From the NCBI GenBank assembly GCA_946405785.1, contig CAMJIH010000001.1, positions 92,938 through 156,937 on the forward strand: a stretch of 64,000 nucleotides of DNA, in the 5' to 3' direction. This DNA comes from an uncultured bacterium. GTDB taxonomy: Bacteria; Patescibacteriota; Gracilibacteria; Absconditabacterales; Absconditicoccaceae. The notes beneath the pieces are model-generated. The model was not told where the DNA came from, did not search any database, and saw only the letters and a program-made list of their open reading frames with translations. The position numbers and the translations under genes were made by a program. This document shows, piece by piece, positions 8,036-19,675 of this stretch. How positions within the stretch are numbered: the stretch's first letter is position 1; every line of letters starts with the position of its first letter.

Positions 8036-11000
8036 TTAATTATCTATTTTTAGATTTCATTGATCATCAACTGTTCCTACCACAGTTATAGAACTAGGCA
8101 CACAATCTTCATGTTCAATACCATTTTCATCTTTTCGAGTTGTTGTTTCATCACAACATCGCCAATTTCTAGCATCATCTTCACAATATTGACCTTGTTT
8201 ACATTGTACTAATGTAAGATTCCATTCTTTACAATAATTTGGATCATCTGTAGTGAAAGTAACTATATCACCATGAACTCAACTAGTTGGTTTACTAAGA
8301 CTCTTATAGTGAACATATCATTGTCATTTTATTCAATCTCATGGAAGTGTAAAGTAAACCTCTAACCAAGGATTAGTCCATGTCCTTTCATCTCAATGAT
8401 ATACTCAATTATTAAATACACTTATATGGTGATTATTACGATCTATTAGAATAGAATCATCATTTATTTCATTAACACACAAGACATTAGGATTTACATT
8501 ATCTGTTCAACCTCTACAACCAACACTCTTACAATCCTTTTTTACCCCTCAATTTTCACACTTCCACTCTACATGATCCAAACGACCCCTATCATAAATT
8601 TTATTAAATTCTATCCGAGTTCAAACATCACAATACTTATAAATATTACTTCAAAGTAAACAACTATCATAAGCTGATGTCCCTTCTCCATATGCATCAG
8701 CACACCACTGAGGAGACTTCCTTCGATTCCAAGTAGAACCATCAGGTTTTCAACATTCAGGATCCTTAGCACATTCTGCTCCTTCCTTACATACACACTT
8801 TCCATCCTTATATTCATAATTCTCTTTACAAACATAAGCACAAGGTTGACCATCAGCTTCCGCTTCTGATGCATACAACTTATTACCTTCAGTTGGTTCT
8901 TCATTCAATTCACTAAATCTTCATCAAGCAGCAGGTTGAGAATTGTCTGGTTTTGGATCTGTTGGACAACTAAACTGTATACATTCACCATCAACATATT
9001 TATACGCAGGATCACAAATTACAGAACAAGGATGTCCTACAGCCGCACTATATGATGAATATAACTCATAATCAGCCTCTTCAGTTAACCAAGTGGTTGG
9101 TCAAACATTCACAGTATTAGGAATAGGATTTTGACATGTATAAGAATCATCTCAACATGAATCATAAGCACAACTATCATTACTACAATCCCAATGATAT
9201 TTACCATCAGTTCATGTAGTAACTTCAGAAGGAGTTCCAGATTGACATTGACCATAAACATTACCAGAACCATCTGTATACACATCATTTTTACACACCG
9301 GATTCTCATAACAATATTCATGACAAGTATGATAACCAGCATCACAAGCATATTCACAATAATTATTAGTAGGATCTCAATCTCCTATACGCGTATAGTA
9401 TAACTTTCATGGAAGATATCATCCTTCACCTTCATCAGAAAATACGTTTTCATAAGGTCACTCCTTTATATGAGCATGATCAAGATTTGGACGGGGTCCA
9501 AAACATTCTGTTGTGATTTTTGTTTTTGTACAACCTTTTCTATAGGTCCACCAACTATATTCATTATCACAAAACATACATCGAGTTGAATCTCATCAAA
9601 AAGTACCAGGACATTTCCAAATCCATCAATGAGGTGAAGTATTATCTATAAGTTCATCAACCCTAATTGTTTCCGGTTGTTTATCTTCCACTACAGGAGG
9701 ACAATTCTTTCCTTCAGTACAATTATTTTTTGGTGTATATTTACATTTTGGATGTACTTCATCACCTATATATTCTGGTCAACATTGTCATTTTATAGCC
9801 TCTCACTTAACATAAGCAAAACAACTTGCACTATATTTAGGATCATTATTATATCACTTACAAGTCCATATTGCCAAATACCTTGCAGGATAAGCATAAT
9901 AACCATGATGGAACTGGAACACTCCATCAACAAAGTAATTAATTTCAATCTCATTACTTATCAAATCAAATCCAGCATATCACTTATCACTTGAACACAA
10001 ATCAGATGGATTCAAAGAATCAACTAGCTGTCAATTCTTGGATCCACATTTACCTACTGCTGGAGGTGTACAATCATCACCATCCCTTGTATAATCTTTA
10101 GGACAAGTCCATTCACAAGCACCAAGCTTATCAGGAGTTGTATTAACATACGTCCAACTCATTTTCCTTGCTACCCACTTATTTCATTCAAGAGTTCAAG
10201 CACTAACTCATTTAGCAAGAGATGCTCACTTAATTGCATATGATCACAATGTTCCAGTACATACCAAATCGGCAGTATTTGAAATACATCTTGGTTGTCC
10301 GCCTATCAACTCCAAATGAGAATCAGTAGGACATTTACAAGATTTTCAATCTTTAACAAATCATATTTTTGGATTACAAATCCATTCACAACTTCCAGAT
10401 CAATTTGTTCATTTTGTAGTATACCAAGAAGCATCTTTAGCAGCTATCGTATAACTATAAGAAGACTTTCCATCAGCACTCTTATATGAAAAAGAAATAT
10501 CGGGTTGAACCCTATTTGTACATGCTGCACAAGATCAATTATCTCAAGGATAATCTCATCATGGAGAATACGTTCATATTGCACATTCTATACACTTATT
10601 TCCTGTTTCTGTACCATTATAAGAATACATATATCAAGAAGCACACTCAAAATCACAACCATATTCACCAATAGAAGAGAATGTTTTAAAACTTCTAAAA
10701 TATGGTTCTCCCGTTCAAGTTGTTCAATTCCACATAACTCATCAAGTAAAAACAAGTCATCAAGTTAATAAAAGAGATTTTGCAGATATTCAAACAGGAA
10801 CTTCACATTGATTACATAACATAGCCTGGTTTCCTGTTTCTGTCCATCCTCATGTACCACATGCAGTACATCTACCTGCCTCAGTCTCAGCCCATTTATT
10901 GTACTTATATCATCAATGACACGCAAATTCACAGTCATTTATTCCTGTACCTGGAGAAATATAGCTTCAATTCAATAACTCAGAACATGCTATACAATTA

Positions 11001-12370
11001 CCTGTAAACCATCATTTAGCACTTTTATGATTTGGATGATATCATACAGCACAAGTATAAGAACACTCTCTTTCTTCTACAGAATTAAGACTTGGAATTC
11101 ACATATATGTCCAACTTAAATTAATCCACTCTCATCTTCATCCATTTGCATCTTCATCCCATCTTGGTTTTCCTTTTGTTTCTTCATGAAGTATTACAGA
11201 TCCATCAAAACTACCTTCACAAACTCTAGCATCTACCTTAGATTCTGCACATAAAGCTTGCTCATTTGCATCAGATGACATTGGCATCCAAATCTTACCG
11301 TTACATCAACAGAATGCTCATAGTCAACCAGTCTGAACATAAGCAACAGTTCATCTAAATTTTTCAACAATAACTTCATCCGGACAAGTAATACCATCAG
11401 CTCCTCATTCAGAAAACTGCATAGTATTATTCTGAACTCATAATGCGCTTCTTACTCTCAATGGTCCTGCAGATCTAAAATCGAATGTCAATCTTGGTGT
11501 AGACGTATTTAATCAAAAACCATTCTTTACATTAACATAAAATCATGCATGTCATCACAGATTTCATCCATGTAACGCAAAACCACTATTCCCTGGAGAA
11601 TATGCAAAAGCCTGAGCAACAGCACTACTATAGTGTCATCCTCAGTGAGTATTAATTCAACTTCATATTAAAAAAGTATATTTATCTCAATGGTTATTAT
11701 ATCACATATCAATTGAATTCCAATCCTGAGCATTAAGAGAACTCTTTCTAGATCACAAAGCAACAGATCTGTGTCAAGCCAAAGAACTATCAACACCTCA
11801 AATCATTGTAGAATCAGTATAATGAACAGTACTATTTCTTCATCAAATGATTACACCTCATGCAGAACTAGCTGAATTTTTCACTCATCAAATTGCTACA
11901 GCACTATCATTCTTTCCATTTCTAGTTCATGTATAATCTCAATAATCATCAAGAATTTCTTGACCTCTCATATTTAATACATTTCATGATCATCAAACCA
12001 TTACACTTCAAACAACTCATTCTCAGAATGTGTTATATCAAATACCCATAGCATTTGCATTAATAGAAGAATTAATAAGTAACGCATTCAATTCAGGATC
12101 ATATCTCATATTAACGGAAGTTGAAGATTTAGGATCTGTTACATACAAATACAATGAAGTCAAATATTCAACTGTATTAGCAACTCACGTAACTACGATA
12201 TAATCTCAATCAACAAGATAATTAGGTTCTCATTCTGGTTCTGTTTCTGCAGCAAATCAGAACTGAGTCACAGTATAAGAAAAAAATAATACACTTAAGC
12301 ACAAAAACACTAATGGAAGCCATCATGACATCCTAGTTTTCAACTTCTTTTTTGTTCTTAATGAATTCAT
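8036..12370 (-). CDS. Giant cysteine-rich cell-surface protein (1444 residues)
   Basis: This is one continuous frame when TGA is Gly. Residues ~15-40 form a signal peptide (WLPLVFLCLSVLFFSYTVTQ). Roughly residues 60-400 are low in Cys and rich in short Ser/Ala/Gly repeats (SSAGGVIIGGRNSTVHY, STMIGGVDSSLAGHRSVALG), like the beta-roll or beta-helix heads of YadA-type adhesins. From ~residue 430 to the end there are many irregular modules with Cys pairs and patterns such as G-x-C-E-W-x-C, C-x-x-C and Y-x-C. Many disulfides or a metal-rich knot structure are expected outside the cell. No enzyme motif was recognised. A role in attachment to a host or prey cell is an inference from architecture and lineage. 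CGA and CGG codons occur next to Trp/Cys motifs. The thioredoxin-like protein at 28289 could serve its disulfides. Confidence 0.8.
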
Positions 12371-12388
12371 TTTATGTATTTATTATTA

Positions 12389-12413
12389 AAAGCTCTACTC
12401 AATTTTAGAGTTT
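12389..12413. terminator. Weak hairpin upstream of the surface gene
   Basis: AAGCTCTA and TAGAGTTT can pair across CTCAATT and T residues follow on the plus strand. No plus-strand gene precedes it, so it may end the 12584-12976 transcript in the other direction or have no role. The rest of 12371-12583 is AT-rich and shows no gene. Confidence 0.35.
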
Positions 12414-12583
12414 TTTTTAAATTTGTCAAAAAACGAACCAGTAAATAAACCCAAGAAAAATCATTATCATCTAATTTTCTAACGATATTAAGCCATTTGT
12501 CAAACAAAAAAATAAAAAATACCTTTACATAAAAGATATTTTCCATTTTTTGTATCAATTTTCAGAATAATTATCAAAGAAAA

Positions 12584-12976
12584 TTACATATCATAGTATA
12601 ATTTACCATCATATTGATTAGCTTCTTGAGATTCCTTAAAGAAATTTCACAACAAACTAGCTTTACTAAGAATCTTTCACATATATGTAAAAACATTTTT
12701 TGCTGTATATTGTTCTGCACCTCTTACATCCATAAATTTCAAAAGACCTGGTGCTGCAAATAGAAACAAAATAGTAAAGAACATTCATAAAATCATATAT
12801 CTTATACTACTCCATGCAGCTTGAATCTTTTCGTTTTTTCAATTAGAAAAAACAAACAATATAATAGCTCTAAAAAAAGCATAAATACAACCCAAACAAA
12901 TAATTAGAACAATTCATGCTAAAATATATAATACAACTTCTTCAAAAGAAGAATCGACAGCTGGAAGATTATACAT
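12584..12976 (-). CDS. Small two-span membrane protein, VirB2/pilin-like shape
   Basis: The 130-residue product has two long hydrophobic segments, EEVVLYILAGIVLIICLGCIYAFF and SIRYMILGMFFTILFLFAAPGLL, joined by a short basic loop, then a polar tail. This outline resembles the small two-span proteins that accompany type IV secretion or pilus machinery, and a VirD4/TraG-like ATPase is encoded at 37813. No diagnostic motif was seen, so it remains of unknown function. It sits between the giant surface gene and the ribosomal protein genes, after a terminator. Confidence 0.6.
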
Positions 12977-13000
12977 TCCTTTTTTATTTTAATATAAAAG

Positions 13001-13022
13001 AAAAAATCCCATAAGGATTTTT
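13001..13022 (-). terminator. Terminator after rpsP
   Basis: On the minus strand AAAATCC/GGATTTT closes over TTATG and is followed by a T run directly after the rpsP stop. Confidence 0.75.
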
Positions 13023-13321
13023 TACTCTTTATCTGCATTCTTAGGTAAACTTTTTCTTTCTCTCATTTCATAGAATTTTTGGAAAAGAGCATCATTTGTT
13101 TCTTTGTATAACAATTTAGCAACTCTTTCAGACATTTGAGAACCTTTAGAAACCCAAGCTTTAATAGCTTCAACATCAGCTTCCAATTTATGATGCAATG
13201 GATCATATGAACCTAAAACTTCTTTATATCAAAACTTAGCAGGCTTTGTATGTTCAGTCAAAACAATTCTATAAAAAGGTCTCTTAGATCTTCCATGTCT
13301 TGATAATCTGATAGTTAACAT
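13022..13321 (-). CDS. rpsP: 30S ribosomal protein bS16
   Basis: The 99-residue protein begins MLTIRLSRHGRSKRPFYRIVLTE, the conserved N-terminus of bS16, and continues with LGSYDPL and a helical region (WVSKGSQMSERVAKLL) typical of the family. It binds 16S rRNA early in 30S assembly. It lies downstream of rpmG on the same strand with a short gap and its own terminator, so the two may be one unit. Confidence 0.97.
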
Positions 13322-13355
13322 GTTTAGAACTTCATAAAAAAACTAAAATCAAATA

Positions 13356-13532
13356 CTACTTCAACTTTTCTTTTGAAGTATGTTCAGTATGTTTTCTACA
13401 ATGCTTACAATACTTTTGTTGAGCAAGCTTTGGAGTAACAGCTTTATTAATACTTGTAAAATAATTTGTAGCCTTACATTCACTACAAACCATTGCAACC
13501 TTAATTACTCCACTTTTCTTTTTTGCGGCCAT
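13356..13532 (-). CDS. rpmG: 50S ribosomal protein bL33
   Basis: This 58-residue Lys-rich protein has the zinc-type bL33 signature: VCSECKATNYFTS, then KYCKHCRKHTEH, with four cysteines in two C-x-x-C pairs. Its N-terminus MAAKKKSG is basic. It is a component of the 50S subunit near the E site. It precedes rpsP on the minus strand. Confidence 0.93.
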   Translation of the reverse strand: MAAKKKSGVIKVAMVCSECKATNYFTSINKAVTPKLAQQKYCKHCRKHTEHTSKEKLK

Positions 13533-13592
13533 TTTACAACATTTGCAAATAAATAAAATATTTTGAATGACTTTTGAGATGATCTAATTTAT

Positions 13593-13666
13593 TGGCACTA
13601 GGTAGACTCGAACCACCGACCTCGCCCTTATGAGAGGCGCGCTCTAACCTGCTGAGCTATAGTGCC
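13593..13666 (-). tRNA. tRNA (CAT), elongator Met or Ile2
   Basis: The cloverleaf is GGCACTA/TAGTGCC, GCTC/GAGC, CGCCT/GGGCG and GGTGG/CTACC, with anticodon loop CTCATAA (anticodon CAT). G1-C72 is paired, so it is not initiator tRNA. Discriminator A73 is followed by ATA, so CCA is not encoded, unlike the tRNA-His here. Elongator Met and lysidine-modified Ile2 cannot be separated with certainty by eye. Confidence 0.92.
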
Positions 13667-13812
13667 ATCACACATATTAAAAAAAATATGAGACTGATAT
13701 GTCTTATAACTATTAGAAACTAAAAATCAACTGTTTTTCTTTAGAAAAAATCTCTTGCTATTTTTATTATAATCACTAGCAATTAATCTGAAATTTATAT
13801 TAAAAAATCTAA

Positions 13813-14085
13813 ATGAGCATTACAGAAAAAGAGCTAGATCACCTAGCAACACTATGTAAATTAAAACTTAATACTGAAGAAAAAGAAAAATTCTTATGAA
13901 ATATGGATAGCATTATAAATTTCTTAGATGCTTTAAAAGTTTCTAAAAAATCAGATTATAATGAATGAAAAAAACTAAATTGTTTCAATTCTTGAGCATC
14001 ATTTGAAAATCCGAAAAAACTATTAGAAAATAGTGCTCATCAAAAATGAAGTTTAATTGGAGTAAAAACATCATTCAATAAATAA
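13813..14085 (+). CDS. gatC: Asp/Glu-tRNA amidotransferase subunit C
   Basis: The 90-residue protein begins SITEKELDHLATLCKLKL, matching GatC's helical N-terminus (L-A-x-L-A-R-L-x-L), followed by EEKEKFLGNMDSIINFLDAL. GatC wraps the GatA-GatB interface of GatCAB, which converts Glu-tRNA(Gln) or Asp-tRNA(Asn) to the amide form. gatA and gatB are not in this window. There is no Shine-Dalgarno sequence before the ATG. Confidence 0.88.
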
Positions 14086-14114
14086 AGTTTTTTATTCTTA
14101 AAAATAATAATACC

Positions 14115-14867
14115 ATGGCACGAGGAATAATCGTCATTATCGCTTTCATTCTTTTAACAATGGTTAGAGTTGTTAATCAATATGAAAGAAAGGTTGTATT
14201 AACTCTATGAAAATTCAGTAGAGTATTAACTCCTTGATTAAACCTTATTATCCCTATTTTAGAACAAACTATTAGTGTAGATATCAGAGAAAAGGCTGTA
14301 GACTTACCATCTCAAGAAGCTATGACTAAAGATAATATCGCTTGTTGAGTAAATGCAGTAATCTATTATAGAGTTAAAGAAGATCAAGTTGATAAAGCAG
14401 TACTTAATGTAAAGAATCTTGATTATGCTATGACTCAATTTGCTCTTACTACTATGAGAAATATTGTTGGTCAATTTGAACTTGATGAATTATTAGCTAA
14501 GAGAGAAGAAGCTGCTGATAAAATTAAAACTATTGTAGATACAAAATCTGATTCTTGGGGAGTTGATATCCTATCTGTAGAATTAAAAGATATTAATATT
14601 CCTGATGATCTTAAAAGAACTATCTGAAAACAAGCTGAAGCTGAAAGAGAAAAGAGAGCTAAAATTATCACATCTGAATGAGAATTAGCTAGTGCTGAAA
14701 ATCTCAGAAAAGCTGCCGTTATGCTTGCTGAAGCACCAGGTGCTTTACACTTAAGAACTCTTCAATCTATTAATGATTTAAGTTCTGATCAATCTAATAC
14801 AACTATTTGGATGATTCCTATGGAAGTATTAGAAGCTATTAAATGATTTTGAAATTCTTCAAAATAA
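14115..14867 (+). CDS. SPFH/stomatin-like membrane protein (slipin)
   Basis: The 250-residue protein has one N-terminal membrane segment (IIVIIAFILLTMV), then the SPFH domain: VVNQYERKVVLTLGKFSRVL, GLNLIIPILE, VDIREKAVDLPSQEAMTKDN, YYRVKEDQVDKAV, and a coiled-coil region with EKRAKIITSEGELASAENLRKAA. Stomatin-type proteins form oligomeric rings on the membrane and organise microdomains or regulate proteases. No NfeD partner is adjacent. Codon 3 is CGA, read as Trp under the inferred code. A strong terminator follows. Confidence 0.93.
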
Positions 14868-14886
14868 TTAAAACGAACACAACAAT

Positions 14887-14919
14887 AAAAATAAGAGTTC
14901 AAATGAACTCTTATTTTTT
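14887..14919. terminator. Bidirectional terminator
   Basis: AAAATAAGAGTTC and GAACTCTTATTTT form a 13-bp stem over AAAT between convergent genes, with A and T runs on both sides. Confidence 0.92.
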
Positions 14920-14932
14920 ATTATTAAAGGAA

Positions 14933-16894
14933 TTAATTAACTGGAACTCATCAAATCTTTTTCATAACTGATCAACTCATCATAGCACTAATTTCATTTC
15001 TTCATCCATTAGCTATTTCACCATTATCAACTCAATTAGGATTTGGAGCTATTCTGAATGGATAATCTTCAGGGATATAGAATCATTTTATCTTTGAAAG
15101 ACATTTTTGAACATTAGATTGCCAATTAATTGGACTAGATGCATAAATCTTTCAATCTTCATTACCATATCTTGATAATTGTTTAATAGTGTGATAATTT
15201 CACAAATATTGATTATTTAATGTTAAAGGAATCAATCTTGCTCAGTTATAAGGATTATTATAAGCAACACGATCTCATCTATCGTTATTTCATACGTTAC
15301 CGATGTTATTATCTGTAGATAAGAATCTTCCTAATGTAGATTCAGCAAATGCAATACAAATAACCATATCTCTATCAATATTCGTTCACTTTACAACTTC
15401 ATCCCAGAATGCTAGACTTCTATATGTTCATACAGCATATGAATTAAGAAATGTTTGTGCTCTAGCATCAACAGTATCTCATTTAATTAATGCCAAATTA
15501 GATACATCAATAGGTCTAATCATTTGGTCATTAAAATACTTTAAACGATATTCTTCAGGAAGTACAGTATCTCTATCTTGTACAACACTTAAATCAAGAA
15601 CAGTTAATGGATCAATAGCTACACCATCTTTAAAAAGAGAGAAAGTTAGATTAGCACCTTTTGAAATAAATCACGCTCATTGAGTTCAAGATTCTCATCA
15701 ACTCTTTGCAATAACTTGTCCTCTTTTTACATAATCTCATTGTTCTACATAAATTGTACTAAGATATGCATATGTAGAAACATATCAATCAGTGTGCATA
15801 ATTAGTAACCAATTCAAATTTCAAACTCAATTATTTACATAATAAACAACACCATCTCTCATAGCATAAACAGGGGTTCATTGTTCAACTGATAATTTAA
15901 TTGAGAAATTCTTAAATCCATATTCTCTTTCAAAAGCAGGATCTTTAAAGATAGTTAATATTTGAGTAATAGGATATGTTGGCCAAGCAACAGGGCTATT
16001 CTCATTATCAGAACTATCAACATGATGATTCAAATCTGCAATTTTTGTTAATAATCAATTAGTTCATAAATATTTTCTTTGAGCAATATCAGCAACCATT
16101 CAATTAATTAAATTATGCAATTTTCATTCATCTCATGCAGTATCAAAATCAATATAATCTTGTAATTTTTTCTCACTATATAATTGCATAAAACTCATAA
16201 GATATGCTCTCTTTTGATCTAATTTTTGCATTTCTGTTTTATAATAATCAAGAGACTTTTGAGCAGAAACTTTTAATTCAGTTAAACGTTTAACAGTCTC
16301 TGTTTTTTGTTGTTCTTGAGCTGAAGTCTTTTGAAGTAAAGTATTAATTTGATTCAAAAGAATTCTTAATGTATCATCTCATGCCAACAATTGAGGCATA
16401 ACATCAGATTTTACAAAAGTTTTTAACAAATCTACTTCATCTCAAGTATCATTATAAATTTCTCTTTCCATCTTATAAACCATAAAAAGAAGTTGACTAA
16501 GATATTTCTTTGCAACCTCTAAATGGTATTTAGTTTCATCCAAAATTTTTATATTTTTTTGCAATTCTTCTCTAAACTTATATAGAGTTTGAATTGTTGT
16601 TGTCATCTTTTGAGTAGAAGCACTAATATCTTGGATTACTCTAACAATTTCTGTTCTTATCTCTTTATATTGTTCATCCATTTCTCAATTGTGATTTCCT
16701 TTTGATGCTTCATCCATTTCAGCTAATCTTTCTTTGAAAACAAGTAATGAATTTTTCAAACTTGAAACTTGTTCAATTGCATTTCTAAAAGAAATATCTT
16801 TCGAAAAATCAGAATCTGTAGAATCTCAAGCTGCAAAGCAAGGAGAAATAGAAAAAATCATAGTTAGAATCATTAAATACTTAATTTTTCACAT
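14933..16894 (-). CDS. Secreted coiled-coil protein with degenerate M23 and lysozyme-like domains
   Basis: The 653-residue protein has a signal peptide (KYLMILTMIFSISPCFA), then about 270 residues of coiled coil, as in EnvC. A LytM/M23-like domain follows: GTPVYAMRDGVVYYVNN, LLIMHTDGYVSTYAYLSTIYVEQGDYVKRGQVIAKSG. The zinc ligands are lost: Y-A-H-L is YAYL and H-L-H-F is NLTF, so it is probably not a peptidase. The last ~200 residues contain IAFAESTLGRFLSTDNNIGNVG, resembling a lytic-transglycosylase/lysozyme fold with a Glu in the usual place. By analogy with EnvC/NlpD it may activate or position cell-wall hydrolases during division or attachment; this is inference. It forms a minus-strand block separate from the SBP gene. 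Confidence 0.8.
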
Positions 16895-17023
16895 AGATAT
16901 CTTCAATAAAATAAAAGATAACCTAAGTATACATAAAAAGAATAAAATTTAAAAAAAATAACCACTATACATTACGATTATTGTGGCTATTTTTTCAGGA
17001 AAGTATTTATATATTGACAATAT

Positions 17024-17059
17024 AAAAAAGAGTAAATATTTTATATATTACTCTTTTTT
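17024..17059. terminator. Bidirectional terminator
   Basis: AAAAAAGAGTAA pairs with TTACTCTTTTTT. It lies directly after the stop of the peptide-binding protein gene on the minus strand. Bases 16895-17023 also hold a weak hairpin (AAATAACCAC/GTGGCTATTT) and no gene. Confidence 0.8.
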
Positions 17060-17062
17060 ACT

Positions 17063-19276
17063 TTAATTAGATGGTTGAAGCAATCATGCAAAAGGATCTC
17101 ATGAACTTTCATAATTTTGAACTGGTTCATACTCTCATGTATAAACTGGTTCATACTCTCATGTATAAACTTCTTCAACAACATTTCATGTTTCAATTTC
17201 TCAAGAAAGAACCTCAATATCATTACCCTCTTCTGATTCATTTCACTTAAAGAAATTTAAGTGTAAATCATCAAAAGACAATTCAATTTTATTCATAACA
17301 TAAGAAACAAAATCTTTAACAGCTAATAATTTTGAGAAATCAAGATTCTTTGACCTAATCAAAGACACATGATCATACAAATAATTTCTCCAATTATATT
17401 CATACAAGAAACCAGTTGTTCACAAAGCAGAATCTACAAATTCAGCCTTTAAGTTAACAAATGAATAAGGGTATCCGACAATTACAAATGGCATATCTTG
17501 AGCATAAATTGCATTAATTTGACCCAAAATCTCATCCTTTTGAGAAGCCTTTGTATATTGTTTAAACAAACTTGTTAGATTTGGATTAGTATACAATGAT
17601 GGATTAACCAAAGCATCACTTGTTGTAAGGATTCTTAATACATCTTTCTTCATTCAAAGATTAATAGTATTCAACATAATATCATAATCCTCCATAATAA
17701 GTTTTGCCTCCAAAGCTTCTGGTGAACTTACTTGTTCAAACATAAAGTTTTCAATAATTCACGCATCCTCTAATATTTTCTTAAACTGTTTTATAGAAAA
17801 ATTAGATTCAAGATTATTATAATAAACAACTTTTATCTTCCAATCATTCTGAGAATCAGGCTCTTGTGATCATTCAATGTTAATCATATACAAATCAATA
17901 TTAGCAATTGTATAAGTTTTTCATTTAATCGTTCATACAATAGTATATTGATTAAGTCATTGATTTAAGTTCTTTCAAACCTCCAATGGATAAACAATTT
18001 TCTTATCAGTTTTCTTATAATTTTTGGGACTAAATTGATTTCACTTAGTATCAGTTACTTTAATATTTTCAAATTGATTAGAGAATCTAATTTCAAAATC
18101 AAAGTTCTCTGTTCTTGTAGGAGTATAGAAAATAAATTTTCTCTCTACTCAATTAATACTAATAGGCGTCTTTAAAACTTGTACTCCACTATCTTCCAAT
18201 TCCTGTTTTCATACTCATTCATCTTTTTCTGTTAATGAAACACGATTAATAAATTCCTTAATATTACTTCCATCTGAATAAAATGATGTTAACAATGGTT
18301 CTCTATACATTTTAAGGAACTTTCCATATTCATCTCAAACATAGAATTTAGCATTTATTAATCCACCTAATGCTCTTCTCAATCTAACTTTCATTTTAGG
18401 AGACTTAGTATTGAAGAAAAAACTAAGCATATCACTTCTAATTATATTTCTTCTTTCGTAATCTCATAATTGAAGTTGATGAGCATACATATCAACAATT
18501 CTATTTCACTCTTCTATTACAGATTTTGAAAATACTTCAAAGTTATCATAATTCTTAATCTGATAATATCACAAATTAGTATCTTCACATCCCATCAAAT
18601 TAAATACTAAGCTTTGATCATCATTAGATTTAGGCTGTAATTTACCACAAGAACTAGTTATTGGAGCTGCTGCAAAAGCTCAGATATAATCACCGTATAC
18701 AGCAGATCACAAAATATGATTAGGTAAAATATAGTTTGTGAAGAAATAATTATTATCTGTTGTACTTGTTGGGAATATAACCTTAATACGTCATTCTTCT
18801 TTTTCTATTTTTAAACTTTGATATGATGTCAAAGACTTAATATCCCAAGCATTTTGACGAATAATCTTATCATAAGTAAAGAAAACATCATCAATTGACC
18901 AAGGAGTACCATCAGACCATTGTTTTCATGTTCCCTCAACTGAAACATAATAAGTTTGATAATCTTGGGTTATTATCTTACAATTAGTTCATTCCAATCA
19001 ATCCTCATTAAGAGTGTTATAATCTATACAAGCATCAAATAAAAAAGACTGATAAAAAACACTTTGTCAGTCATTTTTTAAATAAGGCAAATAAGATATT
19101 TGATCGAAAATAGCTTCAACAAACGTTCATCATTTTTTATTTACAACTTCTCAATTATCACTAACAAATTGATAACAAAGAATTGATGTAATAAGAACCC
19201 GAAAACCACAAACCACGAAGAAAAGATAGGTCAAAATTCTCTTAGGAGAACTAGATTCATATGAACGATACCACAT
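17063..19276 (-). CDS. Family 5 peptide-binding protein, membrane-anchored
   Basis: This 737-residue protein is of the extracellular solute-binding family 5 (OppA/DppA-like). It starts with a transmembrane anchor (RILTYLFFVVCGF then VLITSILCYQF) and no lipobox, followed by the class signature WSDGTPWSIDDVFFTYDKI, and later MKVRLRRALGGLINAKF and QAxYAQDMPFVIVGYP equivalents. Such proteins capture oligopeptides for an ABC importer; no permease or ATPase genes are adjacent. The C-terminus ends with a perfectly duplicated V-Y-T-G-E-Y-E-P motif. The ATG overlaps the secG stop (TAATG), so the two are translationally coupled. A CGG at 19199-19201 is inside the membrane segment and reads as Trp. Confidence 0.87.
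17120..17167. repeat. Two tandem 24-bp repeats in the SBP gene
   Basis: The 24-bp unit beginning AACTGGTTCATACTCTCATG is present twice back to back. It encodes two copies of an acidic, Tyr- and Pro-containing octapeptide near the C-terminus. The exact copy suggests recent slippage. Confidence 0.9.
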
Positions 19277-19509
19277 TATTTAACATAAGGATAAACCACA
19301 ACAATGGCAACAAAAAGTATAGCACAACATAATGATATGATTTTTAATTTTCATTCCATTGTTTTTTTGCTTCAATATTCATTACTTCATCCAGCAGAAG
19401 CTCAACCAATTCACATACCAATACCTCCTCATTTTGGAGATTGAAGAAGAACGCTTCATACAAATATAATTCCAATGATAATCATCAATGCAACCAAAAC
19501 TGTTCTCAT
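19276..19509 (-). CDS. secG: Preprotein translocase subunit SecG
   Basis: The 77-residue protein has two membrane segments (VLVALMIIIGIIFVGSVLLQ and IISLCCAILFVAIVVVYPYV) around the SecG loop S-P-K-G-G-G-I-G-M-G-I-G-G-A-S-A-G-G, with F/Y and Lys residues typical of the family. Many of these glycines are TGA. SecG assists SecYEG translocation. It is coupled to the peptide-binding protein by a TAATG overlap, an unusual partner. Confidence 0.9.
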
Positions 19510-19675
19510 TTTAGATAACAAACAAAAAATAAAGAGTTTTCATAACAAGTTGAGTTTAAGGATTTACAAATAAAATTCAAGCTATCACAAACACTAAAAA
19601 ATATCAAATGAAATGCCTTGAAAAAAAGACTATTGTCTTTATATATACTACATATATTTTATTATTCAAAATACC

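Noticed and set aside
9109-9403. Long ORFs on both strands within the Cys-rich surface gene (e.g. 9109-9357, 9194-9403, 9677-9994)
   Set aside because: They are shadows of a biased-composition gene; their translations are low-complexity Ile/Met/Val or Ser/Thr strings.
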